Below, in pieces: positions 49,822 through 64,000 of a stretch of 64,000 nt of DNA. Origin of the DNA: Sanderia malayensis (taxonomy: Eukaryota; Cnidaria; Scyphozoa; Semaeostomeae; Pelagiidae); the NCBI GenBank assembly GCA_013076295.1, contig RQOL01000906.1, positions 2,418,001 to 2,482,000 of the forward strand, written 5' to 3'. Every line of letters starts with the position of its first letter. Within the stretch, counting starts at the first letter, position 1. Below the pieces are notes generated by a model. It was not told the origin of the DNA and did no database searches. It saw only the letters and a list, made by a program, of their open reading frames with translations. The position numbers were made by a program, and so were the translations under genes.

Positions 49822-50169
49822 TATTTCAGCTTTTTGCTAAGTGATAAACGTACATTTGGACATCCTTTTAATAAATAGAATAACACGAGGATCTCTAACT
49901 CTAACAGTACCTTGATCAATAAGTTAATACATGTGTGATCACTCTGATTTGTGGCTGCATAAAAAATTTCCGGGTAAAAGACCAAAGGTGCTGCGAAGTT
50001 TCGGTCACCATGGAACAAGGCAAAACAATAGTCATTGATATCGCAAAGCCTCGTTTTGCGTAATAATAATGTCGAAAATGAGGCGGGTTATTTTCACGTG
50101 GTTTTGTTGTTGAGGGGAAGCATCTCTCTTGCGCTTCCGGCATTGCAAGAAATTGAAATTGGACGAAGG
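49822..50169. promoter_or_regulatory. Shared head-to-head upstream region (actin fusion / PM20D2)
   Basis: A gap of 348 bp separates the two divergent start codons. No specific factor site is asserted; a bidirectional promoter is inferred from spacing alone. Confidence 0.4.
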
Positions 50170-52034
50170 ATGTCTGCAGACGATCGATTATCGAAGTTAA
50201 TTGCTCTTGGAGCATCAGCTATTGACCAAAATGCAGAAGCTTTAAATGCAATCAGTCAAAATATTTGGGCCAAGCCAGAACTTCAGCTTGAAGAGAAGCA
50301 CGCTCACGAAGTCTTAACGACTTACCTCGAAGCTCAAGGGTTCAAAGTTTCAAAACAAACACCTTTGGAGACTGCATTTATTGCAAGAACGGGGAATATC
50401 GCCGATGGTGGGATAAACGTGGGAGTAATTTGTGAATACGATGCACTTCCAGGCATCGGTCATGCCTGTGGGCATAATTTGATCGCAGAAGCCGGGATTG
50501 CCACATCATTGGGTAAAAATGATATGAGCATGTAAACTATCAGTTTGTCAGGCTGACAAGACAAACCTTCCTATTTAGCATTATGTTATCTATTATTATC
50601 TTGCATTGTGTCTTGCTATGTTTCTAGTAATCTTTTTTAGCTCTGAAGGCAATATTAGATGCAAATCCAGACATAAAGGCACAAGTTATTGTCTTTGGAA
50701 CTCCAGGTGAAGAAGGGGGTGGTGGAAAAATATCAATGATAAACCAAAATTGTTTTGATGAAGCTGATTTCTGCATGATGGTACATCCTGGACCAGTTGA
50801 TGTTGTGGAGTTTGAAGCATTGTCCATAACTCATCTTTCAATTGTTTTCCATGGTATGTTTGTCAATCAATCTCCCAGAGAAATGGGAAGCATAGAGGAA
50901 GCCAACCTTGGTATCACCTTGTTAAGTTGGCCACCCTGTCACCACATTCACTTTTTTTAGCCAGGCAGGGCAGCCATACTCTCTTGTAGAGAAGTATCCA
51001 TTGACATGGAATATTTTGCAGCCCTACGAAGTTTGAAATGTTGATAATTTTTATTCAAACTATATACATATGGCATGAGACATTTTGATAAAACGTTTAT
51101 TATTGCTGTCTTTGTTTCAACAGGAAAAGAAGCTCACGCTGCAGGTGCACCGTGGCTTGGCATCAATGCTTTAGATGCAGCAGTGCAGTGCTATAACAAC
51201 ATTAGTATGCTTCGTCAACAAGTGTTGCCTACTTGTCGCATTCATGGAATCATTAAAGATGGTGGTGTGAAACCAAATATAATTCCCCAACGCTCTGAAT
51301 TGCAGTATTATGCAAGAGCCCCAACCGATAAGCTCAGAGACGCATTAAAGGCAAAAATGGAAAATTGCGCCAAAGCAGCAGCTGTTGCAACAGGCAAGTT
51401 AATCATGCAACCAGGGTTTTAGCTTTAGTTGTTTGCGTCTCAATTTGTAATGGACTTTTAAACTTTTCAAATGCTGCATAATGGCATTGTTAATAAAATG
51501 AACTAAACACCCAGTCAGAACTATTTGCTAATCAAATTTTCCAGAGCATCCAAAAGTTTTTATAAATTATTTTATTCTGTCTAATATTTGTTATTCCAAG
51601 TTGAGATATTGCAGTATTTCAGTTCAATCCTGTACTCTTTTCCAGGATGTACCATTGAAATACTTCCTGAAAAAGATGAGGTCTCCTATTCAAACATAAA
51701 GAAAAATGATGTTCTTAATGCTTTGTACAAGAAGCATGCTTTATCGCTTGGTTTTACCTTCCCTGATTACAAGAATCTTCCTGGTCCTGAGAAGAACTTT
51801 GCTGGATCCACAGACATGGGTAATGTATCTTATGTTAAACCTTCTATTCACCCGATTTACAAAATTGGCAACGCCTTCAATCACACAAAAGCGTTTACAA
51901 ATGTTGCTGCACAATCCGAAGCCCAAAAACCAACTCTTGATTCTGCCAAGGCTATGATGATGACGGCAATCGAAGTCGTTATGAATTCCAAATTACTTGA
52001 AGAAGCTAAAAAAGAATTTGAATCAAGTGAATAG
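50170..52034 (+). CDS. PM20D2: Peptidase M20 domain-containing protein 2 (amidohydrolase family)
   Basis: Four exons (50170-50512, 50641-50853, 51124-51393, 51646-52034) encode 404 residues. The M20 metal-site motifs are present: [16 protein letters not shown], then [12 protein letters not shown], then [11 protein letters not shown] in the lid, and [10 protein letters not shown] plus HPIYKIG near the end. In mammals PM20D2 hydrolyses beta-alanyl dipeptides as metabolite proofreading for carnosine synthesis; substrate here is by homology. The Met of [10 protein letters not shown] at 50170 was chosen over the upstream in-frame Met at 50035 because the latter segment does not look like M20 sequence. 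Intron 3 uses a GC donor (CAG|GCAAGT), required by phase. Confidence 0.92.
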
Positions 52035-52306
52035 TGTGAATTCAACATTTTTAAAATTAATGATTTTCATATGATGTTAACAGCTAGTAATAGATATAGA
52101 ACTGATTTCAATCCAGCAATAAGTAACATTTTGTAATTAAAAAGAGGAATATCTTTTCATTAAGCCTGTGAGTTTATAGAACTCTTAAAAAGATTTCAAA
52201 TAATATAAGTTTTGAATTTTAACAGATGATTATAATTCAGTTTGTTAATTTATAAGCTATAATTTATAATTCAAGCATGTATAAGCTAGTCTATAGAAAC
52301 AGGAGA
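52035..52306. other. Short spacer between convergent PM20D2 and beta-propeller genes
   Basis: AT-rich 3' UTR-like sequence; nothing else seen. Confidence 0.5.
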
Positions 52307-54200
52307 CTACAATTCCAAACTTAATATCTCAATTTTAGAGTCCAAACACCCAATAAATAGGTATCTATTTCCATCATCACATGACAAAACGTCAAAAGTA
52401 TGTATCCAATCGGATGTTGTATAGTGAGCTATTTCCACACTTTCCTTGTAAATAAATACAGAGTTGAAGTTGCCAGTGCAGATCATAGTGTCACAATCGT
52501 CAAATGAACTTTTGATTGTTTTTATGTTTGTTAGTTTGGTGCCGATTGAGGCGTATGGAATACATTTGAATGCATGTATGATAAAGATACGGCCATCCAT
52601 TGTAGCAACGGCCACTTGATCCTCAGTGCGTGCTTGAGTACGTGTTTTCTTGGTTGGTGAAAGAGTTTCGTTGTCCATGGTAGAATCTTCATTGGTTGCT
52701 GTTGTTGAAGATGTAATTGGTAGGAAATATCCCGTCGTAATGCATGTTACTGTGGATGGAACGCTGACTGTTTTGATTAATGTTCCACTTTGAAAAAAGT
52801 GCAATGAATTTCTGTTATCAGCAACAATTATGTAATTTGTACTTGCTGGTTGACTGCTTGAAGATATTCTCAAACTATGCAAACAAGTGATTTCCAAAGA
52901 TGTTCCATTACCAAGCTGCAAAATAAAATTTGCTTTTGGTCAATTAGTCTACAAATCTAGTGCAAGTAATACATATCTACATAGAGCAAGTGATAACAAA
53001 TTGTGTGATGAGGCAGTTAAACTGACAATTCTGTGATTCTAGGGTCTTGCCTTTTCCTGTTCTGCATTTTTTAACTGTGGCTCCCAGAGCATTCTGAGCC
53101 ACATGAATGCCTGTGCACTATGTATTGGAATCCCACCCTGCAGGGGGGGGGGGCAAATAATACTTTGATATACTGGGAGTTTGTTGTTTGAATTGTACTT
53201 GTTTTACAGACCAACAGCATTGTTTATACCATTTATTACACAAAAGTTTGTATATTAAAAATTAGTTGCACTGTACCTGTTTCCGCTCATTCAGAACATC
53301 AGGCAATTTCTGCTTGGATAATGTTGTGTATGGAGACACAGCTAGTAGATTGCCATCAATAGAACCCACTAATATTTCCATATTTCCAGCTAGGAAATCA
53401 AAACAATTCTAGTCATTGATGGCTTTAAAAATAAGCCCATGTTTGAGCCTTGGTCTTTTAATCTTGTTCTTGGGTATGAGAGGTCCATTCAAAGAAATGG
53501 GAGTTTATGTTTGTGGGGATCAAATTTGAAGCATGCAAGAATACATGTATTACAGATCATCTGGTTGACTAATGAAGCTTTGACTATTTTTTTGCGAACA
53601 CAGAATAATAACAAACCAGAATCTTTGTCAATTAATACTGATGTTATGTTGCCATCTAGAAGACTTCTTCGGCTAAGAATTTGATTGTTTGTGAAAATGG
53701 TCAGCATTCCACGCGAGTCTCCAGATACAACGTCAATGGAATTGAAGTTTGTCAGGTTCTCAAGGTCCAGGGTCTGTATTGGTCCGGCTTTTGTCTCGAG
53801 TTTTCTTGATGCCTGAATAGAGATGAGGAGAAATCTTTTATCTTGATAATTCATAAGCTCAAATTCAATTAAAAATAGGTTTTTAATTATTTTTAATTTT
53901 TAATGAATAAATGTACTAACATTCTCCAGTCCAGAAAGGTAGTTCGAGGTTTCAGATATGATACACCTGTGTACCCTGAGAATTCCGTCCTCTCCACCTG
54001 TGACCAGTGATGGTACAGAATCTCTGAAATGAAACGAAAATAAGAAATACTCCAGCCTTTTATTAGGAAAGCCCAAAAACAAAACAAATTGATTTTGACA
54101 CTTACTTGAATACTTTGCCAACTTTAATCACATTGAAAAAATAGTCAAGTTTCTTGGAGTATACAACCTTTAAACTATTCTTTACATCATCAGGTATCAT
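52307..54200 (-). CDS. Unassigned beta-propeller (WD40/FG-GAP-like) protein, start uncertain
   Basis: Five exons on the minus strand (54106-54200, 53921-54023, 53617-53812, 53277-53389, 52307-52915) join in phase to about 371 residues. The chain has repeated blade-like segments: SLVTGGEDGILRVH, DVVSGDSRGMLTIF, EILVGSIDGNLLAV, NYIIVADNRNSLHFF, VAVATMDGRIFIIH, TMICTGNFNSVFIY and RYLFIGCLDSKIEIL. These are seven G-x-x-D-G-like strands, as expected of one seven-bladed propeller. I do not recognise the family; ITFG2/KICSTOR-type and BBS-type propellers were considered without a clear match. The Met at 54200 is the first in frame, but the frame is open to about 54284 and the sequence before it (GDSLVAI) also looks like a strand, so the true start may be upstream. 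Confidence 0.7.
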
Positions 54201-54853
54201 AATTGCCACCAAAGAGTCTCCGTTAAAACAATGATGATGGTAAACAAACTCAAATGGAAACAACAATTCAAAATCCAATCCAACTTACACTTCCTCCTAC
54301 CTTTCTTGAATTTTTATTTTCGCAGCCTTGTTATGAATACGAGGCAAGTGGTTGGCGAATCATTTCTTGTTTTTTTTCGTTGCGCTGTCGTGTCCCAAGA
54401 AATCTCTTCTCTTCGCCTTTTTTTTTCTGCCTGATTTGGAAGTCGTAATTCTACTGCAAAGGTAAGTTAGCTTTTCTTCTAAGCGCTTGGAATAATGCTC
54501 TATTTATCTCTTATGTTGGGCTACTTCCAGTGTGTATGCAGAGGCAGACGCAAGCCAGATTGCCCGTGACGTGCTCATTTGTTTTATGAAGTTAGGAAAC
54601 ACCCCCTCCGGGCTCCGCCAGGTAAACATGGTACGACTACGATATCGTCCTCATTGCATGAAAACATTTACAGCAATGACGTTTTTTACATACCATGCGC
54701 CTCTTTATCGCTCTTTTTATAAGAAGTGTGCTTGTGTTTTGATGAAAAAATCATTAATATCACAAATTGCGTTATGATTGTTATGGTACATTTTCGTTTT
54801 TTTATTGTCCCGTTTATTTTACGCGTTTAGTTGTTGGCATTCAAATATTCGCG
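54201..54853. promoter_or_regulatory. Head-to-head upstream region (beta-propeller gene / UGP2)
   Basis: About 650 bp between divergent starts. On the plus strand CTGCAAAG|GTAAGT near 54465 looks like the end of an untranslated UGP2 first exon, and an acceptor TTTAG at about 54830 precedes the UGP2 ATG. Short frames here have no recognisable domain. Confidence 0.4.
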
Positions 54854-60932
<6,079 letters not shown>

Positions 60933-61617
60933 TTGATGGTGTTAAGGAACTTATCCCGGCCTTTAATTAGCTGTATGCTGAGTTGAATTGAACTGCGTGA
61001 AACATGTCTTACTATGCAATAAATTGCACATCGAATAGACTGCTTGAATGAGTGAATAATTCATTAAACAACGCTTCTTAATAAATCTACATTTATATGA
61101 AACACACACACAGAGCCATCGACATTAATTATTATATTTTGCTGCTTATATTGACCGGTATACAACAGTTTGTATTAGATTTATGCTGGGTTTATCGATT
61201 GTTGCTGGATAATGCTTGATGCTTTATATTAAATATGTTTAGTAATGAATGTTGCAAAGATATCCATTACAAATGTGGTTGAAAGTGTGCAGTTCTTCAA
61301 ACTTGCTATGTTACTCAAATTGGGTTCACTACATGTAGCCCAATGCTGGCTATTGCATTGACTTGCTGAATGCAACGTAAATGGAGATGAATCGAGAGGT
61401 GAACTTGAGCATGGGGCGAGAAGTTAAGTTTGTTATACCGGGAAGGTTGCTGTATGAACGGTTGGTTATATTGCTATTTCATTGCATTGGACTAATGGTC
61501 GTGAATTCATTTCTGTAGCAGATATAACACCAGGGCTTATGTTTATGCAGTAGAGATCTTTGTACGAAAATTCTTCCATCGCCTTTTGAAATTCGGTGGA
61601 TCCGTGTATTAATGTAT
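60933..61617. other. Spacer between convergent UGP2 and GPCR genes
   Basis: Contains the likely UGP2 polyadenylation signal AATAAA at 61018-61023. No other feature was recognised. Confidence 0.5.
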
Positions 61618-64000
61618 TTAGTTCGGTTCAAATGAGGAGTTTTTTATACCAATGTTTCGAATTATTATTGCAGCAGGTTCGTCACCAGTCGTTTTAGGTT
61701 GTTGTGCTTCTTGGCTCACTGTATGCTTGCGTTTTCTTTTGACCGATGCAAATGTACCCAGAGTGCCATGTGGGTCAGGCATTTTGTTCCTGTCTGGCTT
61801 GAAGAGGATAATGTAGAGCTTGAAGCCGAGCAGCACTGCAGTGATAATGAATGCATTAAGATAATGCGGTATACTAACCATAACTGGGTTGAAGTCCCCT
61901 CCACCGTAACTCAACGTAACAGAACACGTCAGATTTTGCAACGCTATGAGAATCATAACAACAAATACTGATTGACTCTCGCTGTAGCCATCCGGCAGTT
62001 TTCTCGAGAGAAATGCCTGGTAAGTGCACAACAAGACGAATACACCGTTGAATAGAAGCAGTGCGAGCAGTGCATGAAAGTTCGTGTGACACAGGGAATC
62101 GATGTGGTGCTTGTTTCTCACTTGAATGTGACGAACTTGGTCGTTTGTTGCGAAGATCATCAATGACATCATGCTCATTTCCAATATGACGATTATGCTC
62201 ATGAATAACATTTGCCATTTCACCGTCATGAATTTTGGTTGGCCTGCAAAGCAATGTTTGAGCTATTAGTTATGGTACGTACAGTTGGCATGAATATCCC
62301 GCGAATATCTCTCCATCCCGTTAATGTACTACAGTTGACATCCGCTTACTCGAACTTTCCAGGGAAATCGAAACTTGTTTGAGTAAGCGAATGTTCGAGT
62401 TAGCGGGTATTGGAGTAAGCGGATGTCAACTGTATATTCTTGGTACAGGATTATATAATCGTGACAATGAATATCAGTAATGAGTGTAAAAATTATGAAG
62501 CGAATATCCTACCAGTTCTCAATACGTCTTTGCGAAATATTCGACTGATTCTGTTGACTTTGACAAACAATGAGCCAATCATTAAACTATAAGAAAGTCC
62601 ATTAACATAAAAATACAACCGGCAAGTCAGTGTACTCTGAGCAATCACTCCGAAGAGAGGCATGGAAAAACCGAATGCAATGCCCAGAAGTAATAAAGCG
62701 GTCAGCTCTTTACTCGATGCGCGCACTAGATGCGTGTTTCGATGTCTGTAAAGAACGCAGAGGATGAGAAAGACGAGGAACAGTCCGCCTGTAGACAAGC
62801 ACAGTATCGCAATGCCCAGGGCGTCACGCGTTAAACTCGTGTGTCGTTGTTCAAGTTTCAGGCATTTTGACCGCGTGCTGTGTGGATAGGAGTCGTTTGG
62901 GCATTTTTCGCACATGTTCGTTGCGTTCGATTTATATTCGTCACCGTCACACTGTTTACATTGCCAACAACACAAGCCATTTCTTACTGGCAGCCTTCCC
63001 CAACCGTCAGCGCATTGCTTACAGGCTGAATTAGGGATCTGTTTTATCGTGTTGCTATTGTGTAATTCGATGAATTCACCTTCGCCGAATCCATTGCTTC
63101 TCCATTTCCCAATCATGTCGAAGTAGCATTTGTTGTTTCTAGCTGTCCTCAATACATGCAAGACGTAATTTCCACCACTGTCGCCATTTTTGTTGAAAAA
63201 TACTTGGTGACCAAGTTGTGATGTAAAGTTTACCTCGTAGAGGCTTCGAAGAAGGTTCCTAAAAGATAATTTGAATGTTATAATTGATAAACGCTTACGA
63301 ATATGAAAGAATGGACATTTTGGCGATGTTCATTCAAATTAACCACTCCATTATTCTACTGCAGTATTTCATACCAATATTTTTTTAATAGCCGTATTGT
63401 GAGTGCAATAATTTTCCCGCCAGTTTTCCACCAATAAAACAAAACAAAGTAAAACACGTGACTGGCTGCAAGACGAATCAATTGCTGATTGGCTACCATC
63501 GCTATCACGTGGTAACTTTTGATACCTCAGATTTATGAACAAAGAATGACTTACTCTTGCTTAAACGAGGCAGCTGGTTGACACGACTTTGCGTCACATT
63601 TCAACGCAATATGAAGCGCATGCGCTGCAGCCGTGACCGCATCAACAACATACGCCAAATTCGAATCCTTTGTCGTAAAATTCGATTCGATTTCTAAGTG
63701 AATTTTTTTAATCTGCGATGGTGAAAGTTTTCTCGATATTTCTTGTTTATGTTTGAGAATGTTATTGATGATGAATTCACTGTCAACTGGATCGGCAGAA
63801 GTTTCAAATCCAATAGTGATGATTTTGCCAAAAAATGATTTCCAGCTATCGCTGCAAAATAATTTCGTATTAATACTCATGTCTGGCAGGATCCATATTT
63901 TGTTGCTTGTTCCAAACGTTTGTGCCATTGACATTAGTCTGATTGTGTCATACGAATGTGCGAAAACGACAACTATGCCTATCTTATCAAATGCACTGTT
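61618..64000 (-). CDS. Class C GPCR, metabotropic glutamate receptor-like (partial at window edge)
   Basis: Minus-strand exons 63555-64000 (continuing beyond the window), 62513-63258 and 61618-62243. The first holds part of the Venus-flytrap ligand-binding domain (IVVVFAHSYDTIRLMSMAQ; DAVTAAAHALHIALKC). The second holds its end, the nine-cysteine linker (CKQCADGWGRLPV, CCWQCKQCDGDEY, CEKCPND) and TM1-TM3 (LGIAILCLSTGGLFLVFLIL; ELTALLLLGIAFGF; YFYVNGLSYSLMIGSLF). The third holds TM4-TM7, including the family motif AFLSRKLPDGYSESQ and the post-TM7 KPDRN, then a short basic tail ending SSFEPN. Class C receptors bind amino acids or ions through the flytrap and signal through G proteins. mGluR, CaSR and orphan subtypes cannot be separated here because the ligand pocket is mostly missing. 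Confidence 0.9.
62332..62432. mobile_element. 101-bp TA-flanked MITE with perfect 20-bp TIRs in the GPCR intron
   Basis: CAGTTGACATCCGCTTACTC at 62332-62351 and its exact inverse at 62413-62432, flanked by TA (62330-62331, 62433-62434). The TA duplication and CAGT ends fit the Tc1/mariner-pogo class. Confidence 0.88.

Overview
The window is nuclear DNA of an animal. Genes are split by short GT-AG introns, and the products are metazoan: HECTD1, EAPP, Spartan, an ADAMTS-like matrix protein, selenoprotein W, glucosidase II alpha, OPA3, PM20D2, UGP2 and a class C GPCR. Telomere-type TTAGGG blocks, about 36% GC by eye, and many small non-autonomous DNA transposons point to a marine or other non-insect invertebrate. 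A tunicate or a similar lineage would fit, but the sequence alone does not fix the species. No viral or bacterial-style genes were seen.

Layout. 1-3272 (+): 3' end of HECTD1, followed by an intact 888-bp hAT-type insertion. 4625-5770 (+): EAPP. 6064-7235: a tandem array built from (TTAGGG)n plus a unique core. 7325-10066 (+): SPRTN. 10067-15641: about 5.5 kb without a recognised gene. 15651-23692 (+): ADAMTS-like protein with TSP1, Cys-rich, spacer, Ig and PLAC domains. 24369-25791 (-): SELENOW, a five-exon selenoprotein gene with an in-frame TGA and a SECIS-like hairpin; its pieces are too short to appear as ORFs. 28777-39385 (+): GANAB in 26 exons, whose introns hold a 1-kb giant inverted repeat, microsatellites and transposon remnants. 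39887-40631 (+): OPA3. 41135-49821 (-): a predicted ~2,270-residue protein in which a complete actin fold is joined to ~1,900 residues of coiled-coil and extremely acidic sequence. 50170-52034 (+): PM20D2. 52307-54200 (-): an unassigned beta-propeller-like protein. 54854-60932 (+): UGP2, with a second TTAGGG array and a hAT MITE in intron 7. 61618-64000 (-): class C GPCR, cut by the window edge.

The genes are mostly unrelated housekeeping and signalling genes, not a co-functional cluster. Several pairs are head-to-head with short gaps (actin fusion/PM20D2, beta-propeller/UGP2) and others converge (ADAMTSL/SELENOW, OPA3/actin fusion, PM20D2/beta-propeller, UGP2/GPCR). Exon joins for the named genes were checked by intron phase; the summed coding length is a whole number of codons for EAPP, SPRTN, ADAMTSL, SELENOW, GANAB, OPA3, the actin fusion, PM20D2 and UGP2.

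The most unusual items are the acidic coiled-coil-actin fusion, the two related TTAGGG satellites (one next to a tRNA-like promoter sequence), and the selenoprotein gene with a 25-nt Sec exon. All homology statements come from recognising family motifs by eye; no search was run.
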